From positions 4,092,001 through 4,156,000 of the forward strand of contig NZ_CP160402.1 of the NCBI RefSeq assembly GCF_040730185.1: a stretch of DNA of 64,000 nt. Reading direction: 5' to 3'. The notes beneath the pieces were generated by a model. That model was not told where the DNA came from, made no database searches, and saw only the letters and a program-made list of their open reading frames with translations. This document shows positions 39,962-48,586 of the stretch, piece after piece. Made by a program: the position numbers and the translations under genes. Each line of letters opens with the position of its first letter. Within the stretch, counting starts at the first letter, position 1. The stretch comes from Streptomyces sp. Je 1-332. Lineage in GTDB: Bacteria > Actinomycetota > Actinomycetes > Streptomycetales > Streptomycetaceae.

Positions 39962-41494
39962 ATGACCGAATCGTCGCAGGTGCTCATCGTCGGAGCGGGC
40001 CCGGTCGGGCTCGTCACGGGGATCGAACTCCTCAGGCGAGGCGTGCCGGTGCGTGTCGTCGACCGCTCCGAGCGTCCCAATCCCCACTCCAAGGCGATCG
40101 CTCTGTGGCCACGGGGCATCGAGGCACTGGCCCGGTTCGGTGCCGCGGACGAACTGCACCGGCGCGGAGTGGTGTTGCGCGCGCAGAACTACCACTCGCA
40201 GGGGGAGCGTGTCGCCCGGCTGGCGTTCGGCGGAATGCGCCGCACACGCTACCCGTATGCCTTGTCGATTCCTCAGCAGGAGACGGAGGCGGTCCTGCGG
40301 GACACCTTCCGGGAGCTGGGCGGGACGATCGAGTTCGGTGTGTCCCTGACCTCCTTCACCCAGGACGGCGCCGGCGTGAACGCCGAGTTGGAGACGGCAC
40401 GGGGCCGGGTGACGGAACGCTTCGGCTGGCTCGTCGGCTGTGACGGCGCGCACAGCAGGGTGCGCGAGGTGCTGGGAGTGCCCTTCCGAGGCAGTTCGTA
40501 TCCGCAGCAGTTCCTGCTCGCGGATGGTCCGGTCCGCACCTCGCTGGCCCATGACGAGGTCCACTACTTCATGTCGTCCGCCGGGGTGCTGGTAGTGGTG
40601 GGGCTGCCGGGCGGCATGTACCGGACGTTCGTGAGCGCGGCGCCCGGCCTGGCGGTGGAGGACGCACGGGACGCGGTGCAGCGCGCGGCATCGGAGCGGT
40701 GCCCGGTGCCGATCGAGCTGATCGGCGAGCAGCGCACCGGGGTGTTCCGGGTGCACGCCAAGGTGGTCGATCAGCTGCGGGCCGGCCGGGTGCTGCTGGC
40801 GGGAGACGCCGCGCACATCCACAGCCCGGCGGGCGGTCAGGGGCTGAACACCGGTATCGAGGACGCGGCCTCGCTGGCCTGGCGGCTTGCCGGGGTGCGC
40901 GAGGGCCGGTGGGGCGACGAGGTCCTTGCGCAGTGGGAGGAGGAGCGGCTCAGGGTCGCGCGCGCCGTGGTCAGCGACACTGACCTCCAGACGCGGATGT
41001 GGATGATGAACGGTTGGCGCGCGCGGGCCCGTGACGTGGTGCTCGGGGCAGCGGGACGCAGCGGAGTGCTGAACCGCGTCGTCGTGCCGCGCCAGGCGCA
41101 GTTGTCCTTCGCCCACCCGGGGAAGGTGCAGCAGGCAGGCCACCTGCGGACCGGGATGCGACTGCCGGACGTACCGCTCGACGCGGAGCGTGCGCGCTGG
41201 CTGCGGGACGAGCTGGGTGCCCCGGCGCCGCTGTTGCTGCTGTTTCCCGGAACGGGCAGGCACCGCAGGGACGTCGAAGGCGTGGCCGACATTTTCCGGA
41301 AGGCACACGAGAGCATCCGCGTCACCGTGATTTCCGACGCGGACAATCTCGGCCACGCCTTGCTGCGGCTGAACCGCCCGTGTGCCGCTCTCGTACGGCC
41401 CGACGGGACAGTTGCCGCGCTGAGCGATCCGTTCCGTGAGGAACTCCACTTGATGGTCCAGGATTTGACCGGGCAAGCCGTCCCGGTGCACTAG
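39962..41494 (+). CDS. FAD-dependent aromatic/polyketide hydroxylase-type monooxygenase
   Basis: 510 residues of the PHBH/UbiH flavoprotein class. FAD fold VLIVGAGPVGLVTGIELLRRG, DG motif VGCDGAHSRVREVLG (about 158-171) and GD motif VLLAGDAAHIHSPAGGQGLNTGIEDA (from 278). The C-terminal ~120 residues form the extra thioredoxin-like domain of the PgaE/RdmE-type hydroxylases. NAD(P)H and O2 would be used to hydroxylate or epoxidise a cluster intermediate. Divergent from the SARP gene with 155 bases between starts. Confidence 0.9.
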   Translation: MTESSQVLIVGAGPVGLVTGIELLRRGVPVRVVDRSERPNPHSKAIALWPRGIEALARFGAADELHRRGVVLRAQNYHSQGERVARLAFGGMRRTRYPYALSIPQQETEAVLRDTFRELGGTIEFGVSLTSFTQDGAGVNAELETARGRVTERFGWLVGCDGAHSRVREVLGVPFRGSSYPQQFLLADGPVRTSLAHDEVHYFMSSAGVLVVVGLPGGMYRTFVSAAPGLAVEDARDAVQRAASERCPVPIELIGEQRTGVFRVHAKVVDQLRAGRVLLAGDAAHIHSPAGGQGLNTGIEDAASLAWRLAGVREGRWGDEVLAQWEEERLRVARAVVSDTDLQTRMWMMNGWRARARDVVLGAAGRSGVLNRVVVPRQAQLSFAHPGKVQQAGHLRTGMRLPDVPLDAERARWLRDELGAPAPLLLLFPGTGRHRRDVEGVADIFRKAHESIRVTVISDADNLGHALLRLNRPCAALVRPDGTVAALSDPFREELHLMVQDLTGQAVPVH

Positions 41495-41507
41495 TTAGGA
41501 TGGCTCG

Positions 41508-42614
41508 GTGCTTCTTTCAGAGTTTTCGCAATTGCCGCTGCCCGCGGTTCTGTTCGCCGACGGGGTATTCGCCCACCCCGAGGGAAAGACCGTCCAGGGG
41601 GTGATCCGGCACAGTACGGTGCTCCGGCCCGTGGCGGTCGTCGACCGCTCTCACCCCCACCCGACCTCGGCCTCCGTGCTGCCGGGCACGGACATCCCGG
41701 TCGTCGGGTCCGTCGCCGAGGCCATGAAGTACGGCCCAGAGGCGTTCGTGATGGCGCTGACCGAGTCCGATTTCGGTGAGGCGGTCGACGGCAAGTTCCT
41801 GCATACGCCGAGAGATCCGGGCGACCTTCCTGACCACTGGTGGGACGAAATACGCACCGCCATTCGCGGTGGCCTGCACGTCGTTTCATGTCTCCATGTG
41901 CGGCTGCTCGAAACGGAACTCGCCGGGATGCTCTCGGAAGGCCAGCGCATTGTCGACGTGAGGCGTCCGCACGACGTACTGCCCAAGTATTCCGGGCGGG
42001 TAACCAGGAAGCGCGCCAAACTGATACACGTCGCCGGCAGCGACTGCGTCGTCGGAAAGCGCACCACCGCTCTCCAGATGCACCGGGAAGCCCTTTCCCG
42101 CAAGATCGACTCTGGCTATGTGGGAACCGGCCAGACCTGTCTGCTCGCCGGATGCACCGAAGGCGCGATCATCGACCGCACACCGGTGTTCCAGGCGGCA
42201 GGCCTCGTCGAGCATCTGGTCCAGCGGGCGGACCCCCGCCACGACCTGCTGATCATCAAGGGTCAGGCATCCGTCATGCACCCGGCGTTCGGCGGTCTGG
42301 CGAGCGCGATACTTCAGGGCTCGCAGCCCGACGCGGTCGTCTTCGTGCACGATGCCGAGCGTGTCTCGCGCTACCACTGGGACCATCTGCCCCTCGCCGA
42401 CCTGGAGACGGAGATCCGAACGGTCGAAGCCCTCGGCGGCGCCCCCGTCGCCGCCATCGCCACCCGCGGCCGGGAGAACGTACGCCGCCTGCGCCATCTG
42501 GGCCTCCCGGTCGCCGACGTCCTGGACGGAGACGGCGCGGCGGTGCTGCTCGACGCGGCCGAGGCCGTGATGTCCGGAGCGGACGACGCCGGCCGGGCAG
42601 GGACGGTGCGGTGA
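41508..42614 (+). CDS. DUF1611 family P-loop protein (DgcN-like)
   Basis: 368 residues from GTG at 41508. An N-terminal Rossmann-like domain (RPVAVVDRSHPHP, PVVGSVAEAMKYGPEAFVM) is followed by a P-loop NTPase-like domain (LIHVAGSDCVVGKRTTALQMHRE, SGYVGTGQTCLLAGC, LIIKGQASVMHPAFGG). DUF1611 proteins are often paired with an enolase-type dipeptide epimerase and have been linked to D-amino-acid use (DgcN/DgcA). No epimerase is present here; the SMP-30 gene overlaps it by four bases instead. Its role in this cluster is unknown. Confidence 0.85.
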   Translation: MLLSEFSQLPLPAVLFADGVFAHPEGKTVQGVIRHSTVLRPVAVVDRSHPHPTSASVLPGTDIPVVGSVAEAMKYGPEAFVMALTESDFGEAVDGKFLHTPRDPGDLPDHWWDEIRTAIRGGLHVVSCLHVRLLETELAGMLSEGQRIVDVRRPHDVLPKYSGRVTRKRAKLIHVAGSDCVVGKRTTALQMHREALSRKIDSGYVGTGQTCLLAGCTEGAIIDRTPVFQAAGLVEHLVQRADPRHDLLIIKGQASVMHPAFGGLASAILQGSQPDAVVFVHDAERVSRYHWDHLPLADLETEIRTVEALGGAPVAAIATRGRENVRRLRHLGLPVADVLDGDGAAVLLDAAEAVMSGADDAGRAGTVR

Positions 42615-43450
42615 GCGTGGAGGTGGTGCTGCGCGCGGTGGCCGCCTTCGCCGAGTGCCCGACCTGGGACACGGCCGACGGAACGCTGCTGTGGGTCGAC
42701 ATGAACCGCAGCGAGGTGCACCGGCTGTGCCCCCGGGACGGCACCGACACGGTCCTCCGCTTCGAACAGCCTGTCGCCGCCGCCAAGCCCCGCGCCGGCG
42801 GTCTGGTGCTCAGCATGCGCGACGGTGTGAGCGTGCTTGAGTCCGATGGGTCGCTGCGCTCGCTCACCGACTGGTCGGAAGAAGGGGTTCGGGGCAACGA
42901 CGCGGGTGTCGACGGACGGGGCCGTCTCTGGGTCGGCACCATGGCAGGCCCCTCCGCCCCGGGCTGGCTGGGCCGTGTCTCCCTCCAGGGTGAGACACAC
43001 CGCGCGCTCTCGGGCACCCGCCTGAGCAATGGCATCGCCTGGAGCCCGGACGGCCGGAGGATGTACTTCGTCGACACCCCCACGTGCCGCATCGACGTGC
43101 TCGACTACGACCTGTCCACGGGGGAGGCTTCCAACCCGCGTCCGTTCGCCGAGCTGACCGGCACGTCCGGCGTGCCCGACGGGCTGTGCGTCGACGCCGA
43201 CGGCGGTGTGTGGGTGGCCCTCTTCCGCGGCGGCGCGGTGCGCCGCTACACGCCCCGGGGCATGCTCGACCAGGAGATCCGTTTTCCCGCCGCGCTCACC
43301 ACGGCGTGCGGCTTCGGCGGGGCCGACCTGACCGACCTCTACGTCACCACGGCACGGCGTGCGCTCGAACACGACGAACCGCTCGCGGGCAGCGTTTTCG
43401 TCGTGCCCGGGGCGGGCCAGGGCATGGCTCCCACGGCGTTCGCCGGCTGA
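42611..43450 (+). CDS. SMP-30/gluconolactonase (LRE) family protein
   Basis: 279 residues from GTG at 42611, overlapping the DUF1611 stop (GTGA). The six-bladed propeller signature is clear: AECPTWDTADGTLLWVDM with the metal Glu, RGNDAGVDGRGRLWVGTM, LSNGIAWSPDGRRMYFVDT with Asn, and SGVPDGLCVDADGGVWVAL with Asp. Such enzymes hydrolyse or form lactones with a divalent metal. In this cluster it could act on a butyrolactone- or sugar-type lactone, but this is not shown. Confidence 0.9.
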   Translation: MSVEVVLRAVAAFAECPTWDTADGTLLWVDMNRSEVHRLCPRDGTDTVLRFEQPVAAAKPRAGGLVLSMRDGVSVLESDGSLRSLTDWSEEGVRGNDAGVDGRGRLWVGTMAGPSAPGWLGRVSLQGETHRALSGTRLSNGIAWSPDGRRMYFVDTPTCRIDVLDYDLSTGEASNPRPFAELTGTSGVPDGLCVDADGGVWVALFRGGAVRRYTPRGMLDQEIRFPAALTTACGFGGADLTDLYVTTARRALEHDEPLAGSVFVVPGAGQGMAPTAFAG

Positions 43451-43460
43451 GGCCGGACGG

Positions 43461-44657
43461 TCACGGGGCGGGCGCGCGCTCGGGGTCCGGGCACGCGGCG
43501 GGGACGGCGGCGAAGGCCTGGGAGACCTGGACCAGCCACCGCACATCGGCGGAGAAGTCCAGGTTGTCCGTGCTCATCACCGGCACGGGTCCGGTGTCGG
43601 CCTCCGTGTCCTCCTTCGCCCCCGTCGTCCCGCCCCGGCCGGGCCGCGCCGCAAGGGCGGCCGCGATGCGTGCCGCCTCCCATCGCGCCCGGTCCTCCTC
43701 GCTCCCGTCCGGGCCCGGGGCGGGCGCCAGGCCGGGGGCGGTCTGCCCGCCCAGGGCCAGACAGCCGTCCCTGATCTCGATCACCCGCCGGTGCAGGCGG
43801 AAACGCAGGTCCCACAGGGCGAAGAGGTCGCTGCCGGGCACGGGCTGAAGGGACGTCTCGGGGTGGGCCCGGTACAGGGCGTACCAGAGCGGGCGCAGTC
43901 GGCGGAAGCGGCGGTAGTCGGCCCACCACGCCTGTGCCGCCTGCACCCGCGGCCCCCACAACGGCGCCGTCCAGCCGACGGTGTTCAGGGTCAGCCCCAA
44001 TGTCAGACAGGTCCGCGTGACGTCCGCCCAGGTGGACGGGTCCCATCCGCGGTGTACGAGGAACACGTCCGCGAACCGCCCCAGGGCGTAGACGAGGTCG
44101 AGGCACGCACCGACCGCCGCGGTCCGCAGCCCGCGCCGTACCCAGACGTCCTCGGTCAGCCGGGCGTAGAACCAGCACGCCTTCGCCACCACGGCCTTCC
44201 CGAGGGCGAAGGCCGTGAGGTAGACGACTTCGTAGGCCACGAAGTACGGCTGTTCCCGCGGGTGTACGAAAGTGTTCCGGGGGTGCCCGTGCAGCACGGC
44301 GAGTTCGAAGAGGGCGGCCATCGCCAACGGCACACAGGCCAGCAGGGCCAACCGGCGGCGCGCGCGGACGCGGGCCTCCTCCCGCGCGTGCAGCCAGTGG
44401 ATGAGCAGTACCTGCTGACAGGCGATCGCCGCGATGTTCCACATCTGGACGGAGACGTTGTACCAGGTGACCGTGCCGAAGAGCGTCCCGGTCAGGCGGG
44501 AGGGGGCGGACATGGCGAGGTACATGCCCTGACAGCCGAAGGACGCGCACAGGGCGACGAGCGCCGGTTGCGGTCCGCGCCGCAGGATGGGCGGGAGGGT
44601 CCGGGCGAACGCCAGCCAGCAGACCACCGCGCCCAGCGGGTAGCGCAGACTGTTCAT
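43461..44657 (-). CDS. MAB_1171c family putative transporter (DUF6545-type)
   Basis: 398 residues. About seven transmembrane helices in the first ~230 residues, then a cytoplasmic part with RFRRLRPLWYALYRAHPE and DLRFRLHRRVIEIRDG, typical of this actinobacterial family. It overlaps the ImmA/IrrE gene by four bases. It is called a putative transporter by convention; with the protease and XRE protein it may instead be the membrane sensor of a three-part switch (inference). Confidence 0.85.
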   Translation of the reverse strand: MNSLRYPLGAVVCWLAFARTLPPILRRGPQPALVALCASFGCQGMYLAMSAPSRLTGTLFGTVTWYNVSVQMWNIAAIACQQVLLIHWLHAREEARVRARRRLALLACVPLAMAALFELAVLHGHPRNTFVHPREQPYFVAYEVVYLTAFALGKAVVAKACWFYARLTEDVWVRRGLRTAAVGACLDLVYALGRFADVFLVHRGWDPSTWADVTRTCLTLGLTLNTVGWTAPLWGPRVQAAQAWWADYRRFRRLRPLWYALYRAHPETSLQPVPGSDLFALWDLRFRLHRRVIEIRDGCLALGGQTAPGLAPAPGPDGSEEDRARWEAARIAAALAARPGRGGTTGAKEDTEADTGPVPVMSTDNLDFSADVRWLVQVSQAFAAVPAACPDPERAPAP

Positions 44658-45199
44658 GCCCTGCCCCGGCGACGCCAGTCGAGGGATCCCTGGATACGGC
44701 CGAGTACCCCGTCCGTCTCGGCGGCGGCTGTGCCGGGCTGTGAGCGCAGGCCCTCACCGAGGAGGAACGCCATCACCTCCGCCTCCCGCTCCTGGGTGTC
44801 GGAGTAGTTGTCCCGGCACAGCAGGTCCTGCACCAGCGACGGATCGAGGTCCGGGAAGAGCGTGGCGACGGCTGCCGAGTCGGCGGCCCCGCTGCGGTGA
44901 CCGCACAGGATGTGCGCCAGCTCGTGAGCGATGATGTGCTCCTGGTGGTGCCGGCTGGTGTGCTGCTCGTGGACGACGTAATCGGCGTCGGAGAAGGCAA
45001 GCCACAGCCCGCACGGACCGGAGGCTCCCAGGGGCATGGGCAACAGATGGATCGGCCGCCCCCGGGAGTCGCTGAGGCGATCGCACAGGGTCATGAGGTC
45101 GTAGGACTCGGGCAGTCCGAAGGAGGCCAGCCGCTGGCGGCTCTCCCGGCGCAGGGCCTGGAGGTCGGACCGGAGCCGGTGTCGGTGGAGGAATCGCAT
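44654..45199 (-). CDS. ImmA/IrrE-type zinc metalloprotease
   Basis: 181 residues. The gluzincin HExxH is explicit (HIIAHELAHILCGHRSG) with a downstream Glu (SDTQEREAEVMAFLL) as third ligand. In ImmA and IrrE such enzymes cleave an XRE-type repressor to release a regulon. The XRE gene is seven bases upstream and the membrane protein gene overlaps downstream, a tight operon. Confidence 0.9.
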   Translation of the reverse strand: MRFLHRHRLRSDLQALRRESRQRLASFGLPESYDLMTLCDRLSDSRGRPIHLLPMPLGASGPCGLWLAFSDADYVVHEQHTSRHHQEHIIAHELAHILCGHRSGAADSAAVATLFPDLDPSLVQDLLCRDNYSDTQEREAEVMAFLLGEGLRSQPGTAAAETDGVLGRIQGSLDWRRRGRA

Positions 45200-45206
45200 C
45201 GGCGGT

Positions 45207-45686
45207 CTAACCCCCGGCGCCCGCGGTGCCGCTGGTGTCTCTGCCCTCCGGGGCGTCGGCCGTCCCGTGGCCGCGGCCCGACTGCCCGCGGGAGGAGGCA
45301 GCGGAGTGCAGCAGGCTGACCTCTCGGATGATGCGCGCCAGATGCTTGCGGCCGGAGTCGTCCATGCTCATGGCCCGCAGGGCGATGTCACGGACCTCGG
45401 CGTTGCCCATCGCCGAGGCGATGGCGAGCTGTGCGTCGACCCGCTCGGCGGTGTCCTCGTCGAAGAAGTACGCGGCCGGCACACGGAAGAACGCCGCCAG
45501 CGCCTCCAGATGCCGCTTGGTGGGGTTGTCGCGCTGGCCGGTGCGCAGTTGCCAGACGTACGTCTTGGAGAACGTGCCGCCGCTCAGTTCGCTGCAGCCT
45601 CGCGCGACCTCCTCGTAGGTGTACTCCCGGCCGTTGGTGCGGATGGTTCTGAAGAGTTTTTCGATCTTGTCGGCCAAGGGGGACAT
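45207..45686 (-). CDS. XRE family regulator, likely substrate of the ImmA-like protease
   Basis: 159 residues. The HTH covers ~10-70 (TYEEVARGCSELSGGTFSKTYVWQLRTGQRDNPTKRHLEALAAFF) and ends in the VPAAYFFDED motif usual in this subgroup. The C-terminal region is helical, then Gly/Arg-rich and likely disordered, a suitable cleavage zone. It is divergent from the histidine kinase gene, so it may control the 176-base region between them. Confidence 0.88.
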   Translation of the reverse strand: MSPLADKIEKLFRTIRTNGREYTYEEVARGCSELSGGTFSKTYVWQLRTGQRDNPTKRHLEALAAFFRVPAAYFFDEDTAERVDAQLAIASAMGNAEVRDIALRAMSMDDSGRKHLARIIREVSLLHSAASSRGQSGRGHGTADAPEGRDTSGTAGAGG

Positions 45687-45742
45687 CCATACTCCTTCCG
45701 TCCGCCAGCGTGAACCGGCAGGGCGATGGCGACCAATGCTAG

Positions 45743-45771
45743 TTGACAGCCGTCAGTACCGCACCTACGGT
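45743..45771 (+). promoter_or_regulatory. Probable housekeeping-type promoter of the two-component pair
   Basis: TTGACA (45743-45748) with 17 bases to TACGGT (45766-45771). It drives the kinase gene and rules out any coding start at 45743. Confidence 0.7.
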
Positions 45772-45862
45772 CGGTGCGTTAGCTGAGATGAACAAGCGGG
45801 TGGGTGCTGGCAGCCGTCAACAAACGGCCGACCGGTGCGGGGGCCCGATTCGGGAGGCTTGG

Positions 45863-47050
45863 GTGGGGAACATCTCTGTGCCGGAACGGACCGTCGCACA
45901 CTGCGCGCCGGACCGCGCGGTCCGTCCGGATCGTCCGGGTCGATGGCTCAGGCGAGCCGCCGACGAAGTACTGAACCGTTACGCGGACTCCCTGCGGGAC
46001 GAGAGACATCCGCTCGTGGAGCGTCCCGAACTGTGGCGGGACACCCGCGCCCAGGCCGCGCTGCTCCTCGCCGAGTGCGCCCGCGCCCTCGACGCACCCG
46101 GCCGCTCCCGGGCGGCAGGGCATCTGGGACCCGTACGGCCCGCGGAAACGTCCTTCCGCGCGCTCGGCGCACGGTGGGCCGCCGCGGACCTCGGGCTCGC
46201 CGACGCTCTGGCCGCCATGGACCGGCTCACGGACACCCTCGTCGAGGCGGTGGAAACAGTGGGCCGCAAGACGGGTGCCGTCCGTGCGGCGGACATCGTG
46301 CGCCGGGTGTCCGCCCGCCACACCCGGGCCGCGGCCCACGGCTACGAGACCCGGCTGCGGGCACACCGGCAGGCCCCGGGCGACGACTGCTGCGGTCGCC
46401 TGGCCCGCGACGTCCACGACCACCTGGGCGGCAGCCTCGCCCTGGCCTTCCGTCACGTGGAGCTCCACCGGCTCAAGGCCTCGACCGCGGGCTCCGACGA
46501 AGCTGGAACAGAACGGCACCTGGCGGCGATCCACGACGCACTGGAGGAGGCCATTGCCGTCACGCGAGGCCTGGTGACGGGATTGCGCGACACACGTGAC
46601 GCCCGCGACGCCACGCAGGGAGGGCTTGAGGAATCGCTGCGACGCCATGCGGACCGGCTCAACCTGGCCGGGCTTCCCGTGCGGCTGACAGTGGAGGGAG
46701 ACGAGGCGCGCGTGCCGCAGGATCACCGCCGGGAGATCCTCCTCGTCGTCGGGGAATTCCTGCGCAACTCCTTCGCCCACGCCGATCCCCGGACCATCAC
46801 GATCGGTGTACGGATCTCACACCACCGCGTCGAGGTCCAGGCCACCGACGACGGGCGGGGCTTTTGCCATGACCCCCTCGGTGAACACCCCGGAGGGCTC
46901 ACGGCCATGCGTGAGCGGGTGGCGCAGATGGGCGGGCGCTGCGTGCTGTTCAGCGCTCCGCGGAAGGGCACCCGGCTGCTGCTGTGGGTGCCGCTGACCA
47001 GTGGCCACGGGCCGCGCCCGGGGGAGACATGGAACTCATTCGCATCCTGA
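45863..47050 (+). CDS. Soluble NarL-type sensor histidine kinase
   Basis: 395 residues from GTG at 45863 with GGGAGG five bases upstream. No transmembrane helix is seen. The N-terminal ~160 residues are helical and unassigned. The HisKA_3 segment carries the phospho-acceptor (LARDVHDHLGGSLALAFRHVELH), then HATPase motifs (GEFLRNSFAHADPRTI; ATDDGRGF; GGLTAMRERVAQMGGR). It overlaps the response regulator start by 22 bases. The signal would be cytoplasmic or supplied by a partner. Confidence 0.9.
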   Translation: MGNISVPERTVAHCAPDRAVRPDRPGRWLRRAADEVLNRYADSLRDERHPLVERPELWRDTRAQAALLLAECARALDAPGRSRAAGHLGPVRPAETSFRALGARWAAADLGLADALAAMDRLTDTLVEAVETVGRKTGAVRAADIVRRVSARHTRAAAHGYETRLRAHRQAPGDDCCGRLARDVHDHLGGSLALAFRHVELHRLKASTAGSDEAGTERHLAAIHDALEEAIAVTRGLVTGLRDTRDARDATQGGLEESLRRHADRLNLAGLPVRLTVEGDEARVPQDHRREILLVVGEFLRNSFAHADPRTITIGVRISHHRVEVQATDDGRGFCHDPLGEHPGGLTAMRERVAQMGGRCVLFSAPRKGTRLLLWVPLTSGHGPRPGETWNSFAS

Positions 47051-47778
47051 TAGCCGACGATCACAGCCTGCTGCGCGACGCCTTGGCGGAACTCCTGGAC
47101 GCGGAAGCGGACTTCGACGTCGTGGCCGTGGCAGGCAATGCCGCCGAGACCGTGCGCCTGGCCGCCGAACTCCGGCCCCACGTACTCCTCCTGGACATCG
47201 AGATGCCCGGCAATCAGGACCCGGTCGCCACCGTCCGGCACCTTCGCCAGGCCGCGCCGGAGACTCAGGTGATGGTGCTGACCATGCATGACGACCCTGG
47301 CCTCGTCCAGGCGTTGCTGCCCCTCGGCATCCGGGGGTTCCTGCACAAGACCGTGAGCCATCAGTCGCTGGCCGGCACGGTGCGCGACGTGTGCGCCGGC
47401 GGCAGCAGGGTCACCATCTCGCTCTCCGCCCGGAGTCTGGCCGCTCCACCACCCGCCGGCACCGGGCCGCTCTCTGTCCGCGAGACGCAGGTCATGGAGC
47501 TGGCCGCCGACGGCCTGAGCAACTACCGCATCGCACGCCGACTCGACATCGCCGAGGGGACTGTGAAACGCCATATGCGCAAGATCTTCGACAAGTTGGA
47601 CGCGGGGTCCCGGGTGGAGGCGGCCAACAAGGCTGTGCAGCGCGGCCTGATCGCTCCTCCCGTCACCGCCCCCGGGGTACGGAACATCCGTGCCCCTCGC
47701 GAGGTGCGGGACCCCCGCGGTCGGCCGGACGTCGTACTCCGGGGCCCGCACAGCGTGCCGGACGCCGTCCTGCGGTAG
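47029..47778 (+). CDS. NarL/LuxR-type response regulator
   Basis: 249 residues from ATG at 47029 (GGGGAGA upstream). Receiver domain with acidic pair in ILIADDHSLLRDAL, phospho-Asp in HVLLLDIEMPGNQ, and Lys in GFLHKTVSHQ. C-terminal LuxR HTH (LSVRETQVMELAADGLSNYRIARRLDIAEGTVKRHMRKIFDKL). A basic tail of ~45 residues follows. Pairs with the kinase directly upstream. Confidence 0.93.
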   Translation: MELIRILIADDHSLLRDALAELLDAEADFDVVAVAGNAAETVRLAAELRPHVLLLDIEMPGNQDPVATVRHLRQAAPETQVMVLTMHDDPGLVQALLPLGIRGFLHKTVSHQSLAGTVRDVCAGGSRVTISLSARSLAAPPPAGTGPLSVRETQVMELAADGLSNYRIARRLDIAEGTVKRHMRKIFDKLDAGSRVEAANKAVQRGLIAPPVTAPGVRNIRAPREVRDPRGRPDVVLRGPHSVPDAVLR

Positions 47779-47819
47779 AACAGGCCGTCGCGCCGGCAGC
47801 CGCTGCGGTCGTGGACGGC

Positions 47820-48524
47820 TCAGATGCCCATGCCGATGCCGCCGCCCACGGGCAGAACCGCGCCGGTGACGTACCCGGCCTGCTCCGAGGCGAGGAAGCG
47901 GACCGCCGCGGCGACCTCGTCGGCCGTACCGGGGCGACCGAGCGGAGTCATCCCCATGACCTCCTTCATGCGCCGCTCGGTCAGTCCGCTCGTCATGTCC
48001 GTGTCGATGATGCCGGGCGCGACGAGGTTCACGGTGATGCCACGAGAGCCCAGTTCCCAGGCGAGCGAGCGGGCGAAGCCCAGCAGCGCGGTCTTCGCCG
48101 CGGCGTAGTTGGTCTGCCCCGGGGAGCCCAGGAAGCCAAGTGCCGACGACACCAGCACGATGCGGCCCCGGCGGGCGGCGAGCATGCCGCTCGCCGCGGC
48201 CCGTACGGTACGGAACACGCCCTTGAGGTTCGTCTCAAGGACCTCGTCGAACGTGGCGTCGTCCATACGCAGCAGCAGGGTGTCCCGGGTGATGCCGGCA
48301 TTGGCCACCAGCACCTCCACGGGGCCCTGTTCCTCCGCGACGGCGGCGAACGCGGCCCTGACCGAAGCGTCGTCCGTCACATCACAGCGCACCCCCGTCA
48401 GCCCGTCCGGGGGCGTCCCGGTCCGATGGCCGACCGCCACCCGGTCACCATCGGCGGCCAGGGCCCGTGCCACGGCCAGACCGATTCCCCTGTTGCCGCC
48501 GGTGACGAAGACAGAACGTGACAT
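47820..48524 (-). CDS. 3-oxoacyl-ACP reductase (FabG-type SDR)
   Basis: 234 residues from ATG at 48524 with GGAAGGAGAG upstream. NADPH fold SVFVTGGNRGIGLAVARAL; VLVANAGITRDTLLL; catalytic Ser in VLVSSALGFLGSPGQTNYAAAKTALL with Tyr and Lys in the YxxxK motif; end GAVLPVGGGIGMG. It would reduce beta-ketoacyl-ACP made by the ketosynthases of this cluster. Runs with the KAS III-like gene, divergent from ACP. Confidence 0.92.
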   Translation of the reverse strand: MSRSVFVTGGNRGIGLAVARALAADGDRVAVGHRTGTPPDGLTGVRCDVTDDASVRAAFAAVAEEQGPVEVLVANAGITRDTLLLRMDDATFDEVLETNLKGVFRTVRAAASGMLAARRGRIVLVSSALGFLGSPGQTNYAAAKTALLGFARSLAWELGSRGITVNLVAPGIIDTDMTSGLTERRMKEVMGMTPLGRPGTADEVAAAVRFLASEQAGYVTGAVLPVGGGIGMGI

Positions 48525-48586
48525 GTGTTTCTCTCCTTCCGGGACACCGGGCGGCTCCCGCCCGGTGTCGTGAACGGCGCGAAGTG

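Noticed and set aside
43461..45199. Classical toxin-antitoxin system
   Set aside because: XRE plus an ImmA/IrrE-fold protein can look like one, but the intact HExxH and the coupled membrane protein fit a protease-repressor switch better.
45743..45862. Extended start of the histidine kinase at 45743
   Set aside because: The TTG at 45743 is the beginning of a TTGACA promoter element; GTG 45863 has a good ribosome site.
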